Shown here in pieces: positions 1-9,594 of a stretch of 35,151 nucleotides of DNA (the first letter of the stretch is position 1; the number at the start of each line of letters is the position of its first letter). Origin of the DNA: Desulfocapsaceae bacterium (GTDB lineage Bacteria > Desulfobacterota > Desulfobulbia > Desulfobulbales > Desulfocapsaceae); the NCBI GenBank assembly GCA_030065655.1, contig JASJDT010000007.1, forward strand, positions 1 through 35,151. The letters are read 5' to 3'. The translations under genes and the position numbers were made by a program. A model generated the notes under the pieces. It was not told where the DNA came from, made no database searches, and saw nothing but the letters and a program-made list of their open reading frames with translations.

Positions 1-224
1 ATGGCGGTGATCTCAAACTGATGATAGGCATTGATCTGGTAAGTGGCAGGCAAACCGGCCTGGAAGTGGTCAGCCACAGTGAGACCCCGGGACTTGGCGC
101 CAGGATCGAGGAACCCGGTTTTCGTCGCCAAGTCCCGGGGTCTCACTGTGGCTGACCACTTCCAGGCCGGTTTGCCTGCCACTTACCAGATCAATGCCTA
201 TCATCAGTTTGAGATCACCGCCAT
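1..224. repeat. Perfect inverted repeat, arms 1-99 and 126-224, 26-nt spacer; both arms are rnfG sequence
   Basis: Base-by-base comparison: position i pairs with 225-i for i=1..99 without mismatch. Plus strand 3-125 reads GGDLKLMIGIDLVSGRQTGLEVVSHSETPGLGARIEEPGFR (RnfG sense) and minus strand below 507 reads the same RnfG segment. Confidence 0.97.
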
Positions 225-507
225 AGCCGCCTTTCCCAGTCGTTTCAATGGCAAGCGTGGAAACCTGGTCACCATCTACTATGAAAAATACGGGTATTTC
301 AGTATCACCGGCGCCAATGACAACCTTGTTGTTCAGAACCTCTTCGGCAGGCTTGCCAAAAAGTCTTTCTAACGCCGGGCCACGCACATAGAGGTCGGTC
401 TGTTGTTCAATCCGCGGAGCCAACCCTTGGTCGGCCATGGTAAGCACCGCCGAGCAGATTCCGGCAATCACCGAGAGCACGATAACCATCCGAGCTATTT
501 CAGACAT
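126..507 (-). CDS. rnfG: Electron transport complex subunit RnfG, truncated/chimeric at the contig end
   Basis: MSEIARMVIVLSVIAGICSAVLTMADQGLAPRIEQQ...GKGGYGGDLKLMIGIDL...SHSETPGLG is typical RnfG N-terminal and FMN-binding domain sequence; overlaps the end of rnfD. Residues after SETPGLG in the listed ORF (DENRVPRSW...) come from the inverted-repeat spacer and are not trusted. Confidence 0.88.
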
Positions 508-1495
508 TTTCGCCTCCCTTGACCCGAGGTTTGATCATATCCAATAGTGGAGAGCAGAGATTGGCCAGCAGCACGGCATAGACAATGCCATCGGTATGCT
601 GCGAATACCCCCTGATAAGCATCAATAAAAAACCAGCGATTATCCCGTAGCACAACATAGGAATCCTGTTCACCGGTGAGGTCGTATGATCGGTGATCAG
701 GAACAATCCCATGAACAGCGTTCCGCCGCTGAGGAGATAAAATTGAGGTGAAGCGAAGGTTCCCGGATCAGAAAGATGCAGCAGCGAGGCGGTGACCAGC
801 AGGCCAATGAGGAAACCGGCTACTACCTGCCATTGAATCTCGCGTAACAGTAGTAAAAACAAGCCACCGAACAATATCGGCAGCACCATTGCCTCGGCGG
901 CACCTGCAACTTGGCGGCCAAGCAGCAAATCCAGCCACTGGTATTGCGACTCGGCGGAAGCTCCCAGTGATTTCAGCATGCGCAGAGGTTCAACCATGGT
1001 AACCTGCCAATCAAAATCCTTCAATGCAGCGGTATTGTCCATGCGTCCCGGCCAGGAAAGCTGCAGGATGGCGACGCTGAGAACCACTGGTTGTGCCGGA
1101 AATCCACCAACACCACCAAAAAGCTTCTTCCCGACAATCACCATGAAAAAGCAGCCTGTCAAAATCAGCCACCAGGGAGCGTTCACAGGCAACATGAAGC
1201 CGAGCATGAGACCGTACAGAAGGCTGTTCCAGTTGGAAGTGAGATCACGCGAAGGTGCCAGCCGCTCGGCCACGAGATCGATAACGACGGCAAAGAAGAC
1301 ACAGAGGCCAAAGATCCGTAGTGATGCCGTGCCGAAATAGTAGATACTGGCAGCGATGGCCGGCAAAAGGGCAATCGCCCAGCGTTGATAGACTTGCGCG
1401 ATTCCTGATCCCATCCGGCAGTGGGGGCCGACAGCCACATCGAGCATGCTCGAGTCCGTGGGGCCGGGTTGCTGGTACATTTTTATTTCTTTCAT
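500..1495 (-). CDS. rnfD: Electron transport complex subunit RnfD
   Basis: Polytopic membrane protein with RnfD/NqrB-like segments (GFMLPVNAPWWL, FGGVGGFPAQPVVLSVA, LITDHTTSPVN) between rnfC and rnfG. Start taken at MKEIKMYQQPG; the ORF track start is 1528. Confidence 0.93.
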   Translation of the reverse strand: MKEIKMYQQPGPTDSSMLDVAVGPHCRMGSGIAQVYQRWAIALLPAIAASIYYFGTASLRIFGLCVFFAVVIDLVAERLAPSRDLTSNWNSLLYGLMLGFMLPVNAPWWLILTGCFFMVIVGKKLFGGVGGFPAQPVVLSVAILQLSWPGRMDNTAALKDFDWQVTMVEPLRMLKSLGASAESQYQWLDLLLGRQVAGAAEAMVLPILFGGLFLLLLREIQWQVVAGFLIGLLVTASLLHLSDPGTFASPQFYLLSGGTLFMGLFLITDHTTSPVNRIPMLCYGIIAGFLLMLIRGYSQHTDGIVYAVLLANLCSPLLDMIKPRVKGGENV

Positions 1496-1499
1496 AACC

Positions 1500-2813
1500 T
1501 TACTCTTCGTTCCAGACGTATCGTTCACCGTGGGTCATTTCATGGTTGCAGAAGTGCAGGAGTTGGACGATGGGTCGTTCTGCGGGACACACATACGCAC
1601 ATAAACCGCATTCGTGACACGCCTCCGGACGCAGATTGTGCGTTGAATTAAATTGGCCGAATTCAATCATCCGATTGATGAGGTGCACTTGTATTTTCGC
1701 AGGACAGACACGGGTACAGCGACCGCAGAAAATACAGGGGGCAATTTGGTCGAAGGGTGAGAGATCCTCGGCAATGAGGTAAACACCGCTGTTATAGGTA
1801 AGCGGTGTTAGATCGGAATACTGGGCAATGCCCTTCATGGGGCCACCAACCACGGGACGGGTATAATCGCTTATCTGCAGTCCTTGACTGCCCAGCACAT
1901 GTTTCAACGAGCTGCCCATGGGAAAACGAACGGTGACCGCTTTGTCAATGGCTGGACCGCTTATCGTCAGACATTTCTGGATGAAAGGCGAGATGCCATC
2001 CAAAGCGTCGACCATGGCTAGAATATTCTCGATGTCCTGGACGATTATACCATGGCTGATATAGCTCTCGCGATTCGGTATTCGCCGGCCCAACAGCTTT
2101 GCCACGACCTCTCGCTCAATACGACTCCAATAATCCTGAGACAATGGCGCAATTTTAGCAAATTCAGAAAACCGCTCTTCTGCCCATGACTTAAGTTCTT
2201 CGGGAACAGTAAGCCAAATATCGGCGTCGGGTAACAACATGCGAACTCGCTTGAGGCCTTCAGCGACTTTTTCTGCCTGCTGTTCGAGAAGAAGCTGGGA
2301 GGTGAGAATGGTTGGCTCTTCCTGGACACCGGTGATAATAACAGCTTCCAACCGGGGTAGTGTGGCGATATCACCTGAACCATAATCACGTCCAGATAGG
2401 GTCCAAGGCGCGTTGACACCGGAAGAGCGAATCCGCTCTAGTGCTGCCAACGGATTGGTTAGAGCCACCGGGCCGTCGTCAAACATCTCTTCGGGAGCCA
2501 ATCCTTCCTGACCGTCGTTTTCAATCACAACCGCAGGAGAATGAACACTCTGGGCGGTCCAGGTGGTTGCAATTTCCCTGACCTTACCACTGATACTGGC
2601 AAATGTACTGTTTCCAAGCCGGGAGCGACCGATCACCTGGCCTCGACGGACACTGTCTCCCGCCTTTACCGTCGGCAGGTAATGGATGCGTCCAGGGTAG
2701 TCCAGGGGAATCATAACCCGCTCTGGATCACTAATTTGCCGTATCTCGGGGTCGTAGGCCGGAACCGTAGGCAGCGCCGTCTTGTTTCTGAACAACTTTA
2801 AAAATTTCTGCAT
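1500..2813 (-). CDS. rnfC: Electron transport complex subunit RnfC
   Basis: GRSRLGNSTFASISGKV, VVGGPMKGIAQ, and two 4Fe-4S motifs CIFCGRCTRVCP and CHECGLCAYVCP. Start taken at MQKFLKLFRNK. Confidence 0.95.
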   Translation of the reverse strand: MQKFLKLFRNKTALPTVPAYDPEIRQISDPERVMIPLDYPGRIHYLPTVKAGDSVRRGQVIGRSRLGNSTFASISGKVREIATTWTAQSVHSPAVVIENDGQEGLAPEEMFDDGPVALTNPLAALERIRSSGVNAPWTLSGRDYGSGDIATLPRLEAVIITGVQEEPTILTSQLLLEQQAEKVAEGLKRVRMLLPDADIWLTVPEELKSWAEERFSEFAKIAPLSQDYWSRIEREVVAKLLGRRIPNRESYISHGIIVQDIENILAMVDALDGISPFIQKCLTISGPAIDKAVTVRFPMGSSLKHVLGSQGLQISDYTRPVVGGPMKGIAQYSDLTPLTYNSGVYLIAEDLSPFDQIAPCIFCGRCTRVCPAKIQVHLINRMIEFGQFNSTHNLRPEACHECGLCAYVCPAERPIVQLLHFCNHEMTHGERYVWNEE

Positions 2814-2823
2814 GACTACTTTT

Positions 2824-3459
2824 TTAACGTAAATGACAAGCCGCGCATAACACTTCGCCATCGGCTTCGGTGAATTGCTCCGGTGAATTTTCAAGGTGAC
2901 AGTTAGTACAGCTCGTGTGGTACACCTCCGAAAGAGAACCTGGGGCATGGCATCCCAGGCAGGTATGCTCTTCTATTTCAAGATACTCGTCGTGATCCAT
3001 GATGTCCGGGGAATAACTGTCGTCGTCATGGCACTCCATACAACCTATAAGAGAGGTTTCGCTCTGCTGGACCGCAGGGTGGCACTGCCGGCAGGAGGCG
3101 GCTTGATCGTCATCCGCTATCTGCTCATGACACTGGCTGCAGTCAGTGCCGTGAATCTCTTTAAGTTCGTCATGGCTGAAATCTTCAGCGCCCATATCCT
3201 CGCCGTGGCAGTCTTCGCAGGTTGTTGCCTGGACAGAGCTGTACAATGAATGATGACAGACTGCGCAGGAATCAGCCATTTCATTGTGAGCGCCATGATC
3301 AAAAAGTACAGCCCCAGCCGTATTCCGAAGATATTTTCTGTCCGTTTCCGCCGGTGATTCCGGAATAAAATAGGCGAGAATAACTGCAACTGCTGCAACA
3401 ACAACTACAATTGTCAAGGAGCGTGTCCAATTTCGACGATCCTGCAAACTACCACTCAT
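2824..3459 (-). CDS. Membrane-anchored multihaem (8 CxxCH) cytochrome c associated with Rnf
   Basis: N-terminal TM anchor, then CAVCH, CEDCH, CSQCH, CRQCH, CMECH, CLGCH, CTNCH, CAACH; directly upstream of rnfC on the same strand. Confidence 0.93.
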   Translation of the reverse strand: MSGSLQDRRNWTRSLTIVVVVAAVAVILAYFIPESPAETDRKYLRNTAGAVLFDHGAHNEMADSCAVCHHSLYSSVQATTCEDCHGEDMGAEDFSHDELKEIHGTDCSQCHEQIADDDQAASCRQCHPAVQQSETSLIGCMECHDDDSYSPDIMDHDEYLEIEEHTCLGCHAPGSLSEVYHTSCTNCHLENSPEQFTEADGEVLCAACHLR

Positions 3460-3925
3460 GACTATCCCTTAAAATCAATCTTTCATTATCCTCATCACTC
3501 ATGGTGTACCAGCGGCACGAAGGACGGGTACAACTAATAAGTTTCAACTTTTTCGAGTCGGAGACCGATACATGGATAGCAGCTAATTTGCAGCCGTCCT
3601 GGATGCAGGTATGGCCCGGTTCGATCAATGAAGCACGACAATGTGGGCAACGTACGTCGGCCAGCTCTTCGTCATCGTCAACATGCAGGGTACTTTCTTG
3701 GTCAAGCACATTGAGATAAGCGGCAATCTTACTGATGCCGACCTCGCCCTGATTGTTGACAATCTCCAAGACTGCCTGGTCACCTTCATTCAGACCGGCA
3801 TCACAGTGGGGGCACCAACAGTTTAAGAAGGTGTTATGCTTAATATGGGACCTTTCCATCAGCGGATGAGATTCCCAGACCTCTTCTTCCCAACCAGGTG
3901 GTTTATCGGAATCTTTTTTTGTCAT
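3449..3925 (-). CDS. Zinc-ribbon-like hypothetical protein, first gene of the rnf/cytochrome cluster
   Basis: CPHCDAGL, CPHCRASL and other paired cysteines; 3' end overlaps the cytochrome start. Start assumed at MTKKDSDKPP; the ORF track extends to 3967. Confidence 0.7.
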   Translation of the reverse strand: MTKKDSDKPPGWEEEVWESHPLMERSHIKHNTFLNCWCPHCDAGLNEGDQAVLEIVNNQGEVGISKIAAYLNVLDQESTLHVDDDEELADVRCPHCRASLIEPGHTCIQDGCKLAAIHVSVSDSKKLKLISCTRPSCRWYTMSDEDNERLILRDSHEW

Positions 3926-4101
3926 CGGCAGCTCCGCAATTAAATCAAATATATAAAAATTATACATTTACGTGTAAGACAATCCTATATTATCCTCCAC
4001 GACTCAACCAACATTGAAAACAACCTCGCCAAGGTATCTTATTTTAAAATCTATTCCCACAAAATTCCTCTTTTTTCAGAAAACTTTCGTACTATTTCGT
4101 G

Positions 4102-4296
4102 TTACGTTGATATATTTTTATCACGACAGTTTTTGACACTGCACGGATCGATTAAAATTTTGCCATCTTGCCTTATCGCTCGCAGCTCACCATATTCGAG
4201 AAGCTGGTACACCACTTTTCGGCCCACCCCCAAGAACTTGGCCGCCTGCGGTACGGTAACAAGATCCGATAATATGTGTTCTGTTTTCTGTTGCAT
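4102..4296 (-). CDS. Small helix-turn-helix (excisionase/MerR-type) DNA-binding protein
   Basis: LVTVPQAAKFLGVGRKVVYQLLEYGELRAIRQDGKILI matches the HTH_17/excise pattern. Confidence 0.75.
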   Translation of the reverse strand: MQQKTEHILSDLVTVPQAAKFLGVGRKVVYQLLEYGELRAIRQDGKILIDPCSVKNCRDKNIST

Positions 4297-4527
4297 TGCT
4301 GTATTCCTCTGCTGAATTTTGTCCTAACCCGAATTTCTCCCTCTTATAAAGAAGAAAAGCTGCTGAGAACCAGAAGTTAACCACAAAAAAGAATATTTGC
4401 AGTTGCAGCTCTACAACCATGGTATGCCAAGAGGAAAAAAATATCTCAATAATTTGGGTTATCAGTTCAACAGTTGAAACATGAAGAAGCTGGAGCTATG
4501 CGCAAATGATGGATTCGGATCAGGATT

Positions 4528-4758
4528 CTATTTCATCGCGTCTTGGATGCCTGCTTCAAGTAAATCCGGCTCGGTAAACAGTTTCATTTTTTTCACTCCC
4601 CGTCCATCAACAAAAGTATTGGTATAATGAAGCCCCGTCTTCCTGAGAATCTTTACACCGCTATCCAGCAGGATAAAATGATAGTTAAATACAACATACC
4701 CGAGTCCGAGCAGCAAACAGAGTGTAATAATTTTCTTCAAATAAACCTCCATCGACAA
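4528..4758 (-). CDS. Small single-TM hypothetical protein
   Basis: 76-aa ORF with a hydrophobic segment IITLCLLLGLGYVVFNYHFILL, co-directional with the upstream kinase. Confidence 0.55.
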   Translation of the reverse strand: MSMEVYLKKIITLCLLLGLGYVVFNYHFILLDSGVKILRKTGLHYTNTFVDGRGVKKMKLFTEPDLLEAGIQDAMK

Positions 4759-4822
4759 CTGTTTTGGTTACCTGGATACCCATGCAGAGACCTTTCTCAT
4801 CGGATAAGCAAATAATTGATGA

Positions 4823-6289
4823 CTATTCTCCTTTTTTCAAAGGTAACAAAACGGTAAAAGTTGTCCCCTGTTCGATTTTACTCTCCACACTGATCGAGCC
4901 CTGGTGTGCATCGACGATGGACTTGACAATGGCCAACCCCAGGCCGGTACCATGAATTTCCCGGGTGTTCTTATCCTTAACCCGGTGAAAGCGGTTGAAA
5001 ATCTCAGCAAGGTCCTCCTCGGGAATACCAAAACCGGTATCACTTACCCTGATGACCGCCTGCTCGTTTTCAACGCCCGCTGAAACCGTTATCCTGGCAT
5101 GTTCTGGTGAGTACTTTACCGCATTGGTCAATAAATTGGTGAGCACCTCGTCAAGGCCCTGCTTGTCAGCATTGAGTAGAGGAAGTTCATCCTCAATCTC
5201 AGTAGTTACTTCGATGCTCTTTTCCTCGGCGGCCGCCCTATGAAAACTGACCTGCTCTTCAACAAGATCTCCAAGCTGAAGCTCTTGCATCTCCCGACCG
5301 ACCATGCCCGCCTCAATTCTGGCCAGATCGAGGAGTTCGGAGACAAGTTCTACCAAGTTGTTAATCTTTCCCGAGGCTCTCTCCAATATCTGCCGCTGTT
5401 TATCGGTCACCTCGCCAGCCAGGCCGTCTAGAATAATCTTTATCTGGGCAAGCAGAGAATTCATCGGACTGCGTATCTCATGAGAGACCATGGAGACAAA
5501 ATCTGATTTCATTCGATCCATCTCCTTGTCGGCGGTGACATCGTGAAGAACGGTGGTTGTCCCCAGAATTTGGCCGGCTCGATTACGAAATGGCGAGCAA
5601 TGCATGTTGATAATTTTTTCGCATTCACCGTCTTGCGAAGGAATAGAAATTTCCTGGCACAGTTCGGCAATAGTGTCATCGGGCATCGCCAGGGCCTTGT
5701 CGATACTGGCAATGATGGAATCATTAGTGACTACCTCCTCAACCGTTCTACCCTGCGGTTGTGAACCCATGTAGCCGACCATATTGAGAAATGCCGGATT
5801 AGCCAGCACAATTCTACGGTTATTATCGGTGGTCATTACCCCGTCGAGCAGCCGATTGACCATTACCCGCAATCTTGACTTGGAATCCTGAATATCCTGG
5901 AGGGCTTGGATATATTTTATCGATTTGGCAACAATCGTCCGCAGCTGATCTGGGGTAAATGGTTTGGGGATAAAATCGAAGGCTCCTTTTTTCATGGCTT
6001 CGATGGAATGTTCCACTGTCGCATAACCGGTAATAACTATCACGGCGGTATCGGGATGCTTCTCCTTTAGCTGCGGCAAGACCTCAAGTCCTGAAAGGTT
6101 GGGCATCATCAGATCAAGCAAAATGACATCGTAGTGTTTCTCCTCGATCATGCTCAACCCCAACTCACCGTTGTCGGCCGTGGCCACATCATATCCCTCT
6201 TCCTCAAGCACCATGGTGCAGGCGTCACGAATCCTCTCCTCATCATCGACCACGAGAATCTTTGGTGCTTGTATTTCCTGCATTGTCAT
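4823..6289 (-). CDS. Hybrid sensor kinase, REC-PAS-HisKA-HATPase
   Basis: ILVVDDEERIRDA receiver, PAS, SHEIRSP H-box, NLLTNAVKYS N-box, DTGFGIP and GTGLGLAIV G-boxes. Confidence 0.93.
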   Translation of the reverse strand: MTMQEIQAPKILVVDDEERIRDACTMVLEEEGYDVATADNGELGLSMIEEKHYDVILLDLMMPNLSGLEVLPQLKEKHPDTAVIVITGYATVEHSIEAMKKGAFDFIPKPFTPDQLRTIVAKSIKYIQALQDIQDSKSRLRVMVNRLLDGVMTTDNNRRIVLANPAFLNMVGYMGSQPQGRTVEEVVTNDSIIASIDKALAMPDDTIAELCQEISIPSQDGECEKIINMHCSPFRNRAGQILGTTTVLHDVTADKEMDRMKSDFVSMVSHEIRSPMNSLLAQIKIILDGLAGEVTDKQRQILERASGKINNLVELVSELLDLARIEAGMVGREMQELQLGDLVEEQVSFHRAAAEEKSIEVTTEIEDELPLLNADKQGLDEVLTNLLTNAVKYSPEHARITVSAGVENEQAVIRVSDTGFGIPEEDLAEIFNRFHRVKDKNTREIHGTGLGLAIVKSIVDAHQGSISVESKIEQGTTFTVLLPLKKGE

Positions 6290-6455
6290 GCTTTTTCTCC
6301 TTAGCCCGAATTTTGCGCGAGTCTGGTGGGTTAAAAGAACCTATTTCTCTAGCGGTACAGTTTATGCTCAGGAAAACACTTCAAACATCATCTATAATAT
6401 ACCAATAATGCTGTATTTTATTCTAAAAGACTCTTCTTTTCAGGCAATGTTCGGG

Positions 6456-7982
6456 TTAACCAATGGAATCAAATGGTAGGCCATCTGAATCGGCTAAAGC
6501 GGGCAGCTCCATTATAATCGTCGTTCCCTGTGGTCCCGTTTCCTTCACCTTGATATGTCCCCGGTTTTCCTCAAGAACACCATAGGCCATGCTCAAGCCC
6601 AAACCGGTGCCCTTACCCGGCGCCTTGGTGGTAAAGAAAGGATCGAATACCTTGTTCAGATTTTCCTCGGGGATACCACAACCGGTGTCTGAAACTTCGA
6701 GATACGCTTTACCGGTGCGTGGTTCACCATAGGTTTTCAGGATCAGAGTACCGTTGCCTTCCATAGCGTCAATAGCATTGATGATAAGATTGATTACCAC
6801 CTGATTCAGTTGATTTTTGTCTGCATCAATATAGATGAGATTGTCGGCCAGATCCTTGATGACTTCAACATGTACAAATAGTTTCTGGTCCCTAATCAAT
6901 CCCAGGCTTTCGTTTACTAAAGCATTGATGAGAAAAATATCTCTTTTGGGATTGGTCTGGCGGCTGTAGGCCAGCAAGTTCTTGACAATTTCTTTGCACC
7001 GTTCGGCATCTTCGAGGATGTAATCGAGGTTTTTCTTGTTGGGACTCCCTGCCTCCAGTTTCTCCTGCATGATATTGCCATACATGAGAATGGAGGTCAG
7101 TGGATTATTGATTTCATGAGCAACACCTGCTGCCAGACGACCAAGTGAGGCCATTTTTTCACTCTGGACTACCTGGGCCTGAGCTTCCTTAAGTTTTTGC
7201 TCCACCGCCAACTTTTCCCGCAGATCATTGAAAATAGCAGCTGTGGCTGATTCCTTGCCTTCATCGTAAATGATTGCCGCGGTCATCTCGACCGGAATTT
7301 CCTCACCGTCCCGAGTGCGGATATTCACTTTGGTTATGGGCAGTTTGCCACGTTCACCAAGAGAAGGATCACGCAGTTTACGCATGACTTCACGGGCAAC
7401 TCCTTCAGGATAGAAATCTTCGATATTGACCTCGTCGGCTTCGGCGATGGTGTAACCGAAAAGCTCTTCAGCCGCGCGATTCATCAGAATGATGTTGCCC
7501 CGGCGATCTGCTGCCATAATGCCGGATACGGAGCTCTGCACCACGTTATCGATGAGCTCGCGCATCCCGCTGTACAGTTTCTCAAGGGTTTTGATTTTGG
7601 TGATATCCCGGAAACTCTCGATTATATAGACAACATCACCATTGTCATCCAAAATGGGAGAAAAAACCCGGTCCTCCCATCTCTGCCGGCCCTGGCTGTC
7701 AGTGGTGGTAAACACAATCGACTTACCACTTTTCTTTTTAACGGCATCGGTGAGGGTCGGTTTTACTTCACCTCCTGCTGATGATTGGGTAACTGTTCGA
7801 AAGAGATGCTTGATATCCTCGCTTTTCTGGCCGATGGTTTGCTCGGCATTACGATCGATTTTCTCTTTTAATCGACGATTTACAGCAACTATGGTACCAT
7901 CGGGTGCCAGTATTCTGGTGGGGTATGAAAGTGAATCAAAAATCCGCAGTTGCCAATCATTTTCCGATGTTTTGGTAGCCAT
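6456..7982 (-). CDS. PAS-PAS sensor histidine kinase
   Basis: Two PAS regions, [14 protein letters not shown]-box, [40 protein letters not shown]. Confidence 0.93.
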   Translation of the reverse strand: MATKTSENDWQLRIFDSLSYPTRILAPDGTIVAVNRRLKEKIDRNAEQTIGQKSEDIKHLFRTVTQSSAGGEVKPTLTDAVKKKSGKSIVFTTTDSQGRQRWEDRVFSPILDDNGDVVYIIESFRDITKIKTLEKLYSGMRELIDNVVQSSVSGIMAADRRGNIILMNRAAEELFGYTIAEADEVNIEDFYPEGVAREVMRKLRDPSLGERGKLPITKVNIRTRDGEEIPVEMTAAIIYDEGKESATAAIFNDLREKLAVEQKLKEAQAQVVQSEKMASLGRLAAGVAHEINNPLTSILMYGNIMQEKLEAGSPNKKNLDYILEDAERCKEIVKNLLAYSRQTNPKRDIFLINALVNESLGLIRDQKLFVHVEVIKDLADNLIYIDADKNQLNQVVINLIINAIDAMEGNGTLILKTYGEPRTGKAYLEVSDTGCGIPEENLNKVFDPFFTTKAPGKGTGLGLSMAYGVLEENRGHIKVKETGPQGTTIIMELPALADSDGLPFDSIG

Positions 7983-8045
7983 ATATAATCCGTCGATCTA
8001 AGAAGAAGTTACCCCATTTCCGTTGTCAGTAAATTTCAGTTTGCA

Positions 8046-9059
8046 TCAGGATGGTACGGTACAGACTTCAGCAAGGCATTCGGCGGTCTTGCTGCCATCG
8101 CCCTTACCAACCACAAGATGTACGCTGGTGCCGGTACATCCAGATGACAGCAGATTTATACCGCCTTTTTGCAAGGCAACAAAAACTCGCTCGGCAATGC
8201 CGTAGCGATCCTGAAAATGTGGTCCGTGGAAAGAGACCAAGTCAACCTCCTCTTCATTAAAACTACCTAGGCACCTAGAATCACATGCTAAAATGGCGTG
8301 GATTGTCCGTAAAGTGCTCTTTCGCCAACGGTCTTCGATGAGTAATTCGCCATGAAAGACGCTGTTCTCTTGAGTTTGCCCAAGAAGGAGCCGGAATTTC
8401 TCTTCCTGTGAGCCAAGTTTTCGATATTCTTCATTTCCGTATAGCTCTGCGGGCATCTGCCAGCTGATCCGGGTAAGTTTTTGTTGTACATCCATGCCAT
8501 ATATTCGTATTTTCGGCTCCCAGTACACTGCAATGGTCTCCACCGGCTGATCACCTAAGAGCACCACCGGTCGAAGGGGGGTATGATTATCGGGAAGCTC
8601 ACAGCAGGTGAGAATTGCCTCCACAGCCTGATCTAGAAGGAGATATTCGCAATGGATGACAAGTGCGGAGATAGAGGTGCTCACACCATGAAAGGGAATT
8701 TCAGCCTCAATGAGAGCTTGGATAACCCGGGTATAGAGCCCTAAGGCAAATCTGTGAGGAAAAAGGGTTATGGTTCCCATGGAAGGTATGACCCGCCTTT
8801 CTCCTGTTTGCAGCTCCTCCTTTGCCTCCACAGCAAGCCTGGGAAAATCCTCTGCGGCAATACAGAGGGAGGTATAAATTGTGCCGGCTGATTGTACCTG
8901 ATGAAGATGCGGTATGGTTATTTTGGCTTCGGTAATCCGGCGCAGCAGCGTAATGAGTTTTTCAGAGGACTTTGCCGACTCCTGAAAATCAATGTGAACC
9001 AGCTCACCACTCAGCTTGATACCTCCTAATTTGAGCGTATCAACCATGCCGTCCCTCAT
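8046..9059 (-). CDS. ACT-domain-like protein (aspartokinase C-terminal-like repeats without a kinase domain)
   Basis: GPHFQDRYGIAERVFVALQKGGINLLSSGCTGTSVHLVVGKGDGSKTAECL resembles aspartokinase ACT domains; no amino-acid kinase motifs. Confidence 0.65.
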   Translation of the reverse strand: MRDGMVDTLKLGGIKLSGELVHIDFQESAKSSEKLITLLRRITEAKITIPHLHQVQSAGTIYTSLCIAAEDFPRLAVEAKEELQTGERRVIPSMGTITLFPHRFALGLYTRVIQALIEAEIPFHGVSTSISALVIHCEYLLLDQAVEAILTCCELPDNHTPLRPVVLLGDQPVETIAVYWEPKIRIYGMDVQQKLTRISWQMPAELYGNEEYRKLGSQEEKFRLLLGQTQENSVFHGELLIEDRWRKSTLRTIHAILACDSRCLGSFNEEEVDLVSFHGPHFQDRYGIAERVFVALQKGGINLLSSGCTGTSVHLVVGKGDGSKTAECLAEVCTVPS

Positions 9060-9132
9060 GAGTGATGAAAAGCTTGGAGATGATCACCGGATTTTTCATC
9101 AGAAGATCATCCCCATGCCATGAAAAAATGGC

Positions 9133-9516
9133 CTATAGATTATCCTTGACTATCTCCATGAGCTTGTCAAGATCAATGGGCTTGGGAACATAATCGTCAG
9201 CCAGAGTGGTTTTACCACCCATATGCGTATAATTGGTGGAACTGACCGCGTCGGAAACAGCAGTCAGCAAAACCACCACGATGTCTTTGTAATCATCGGA
9301 GTTTTTCAATTCCTCACAGAGAACATAGCCGTCTTTTCGCGGCATCATGACATCAAGTATTATCAGGGCCGGTTTTTCTTCTTTGATCTTCTCAAATGCT
9401 TCAACTCCATCGTAAGCCTTGGCAACCTGAAAATTCTCGCTCTCCAACTTCATGGAGATCATTTCCACCAGATCAGTATCATCATCTACAACCAAAATGA
9501 GTTTCTTGTCGCTCAT
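9133..9516 (-). CDS. Stand-alone CheY-like response regulator
   Basis: LILVVDDDTDLVEM, LIILDVMMPRKDG, VVVLLTA, DDYVPKPID. Confidence 0.92.
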   Translation of the reverse strand: MSDKKLILVVDDDTDLVEMISMKLESENFQVAKAYDGVEAFEKIKEEKPALIILDVMMPRKDGYVLCEELKNSDDYKDIVVVLLTAVSDAVSSTNYTHMGGKTTLADDYVPKPIDLDKLMEIVKDNL

Positions 9517-9594
9517 CAGTTTCTTCCTCCTTAGACCATCACGATTGTCGCTAGTTAGAGCTGCAGTTCCCTAAACACCAAGACTTCAAGGTAT

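Noticed and set aside
43-372. 109-aa plus-strand ORF
   Set aside because: Spans the inverted-repeat junction: the start is rnfG sense sequence and the rest is antisense to rnfG; an artefact of the foldback.
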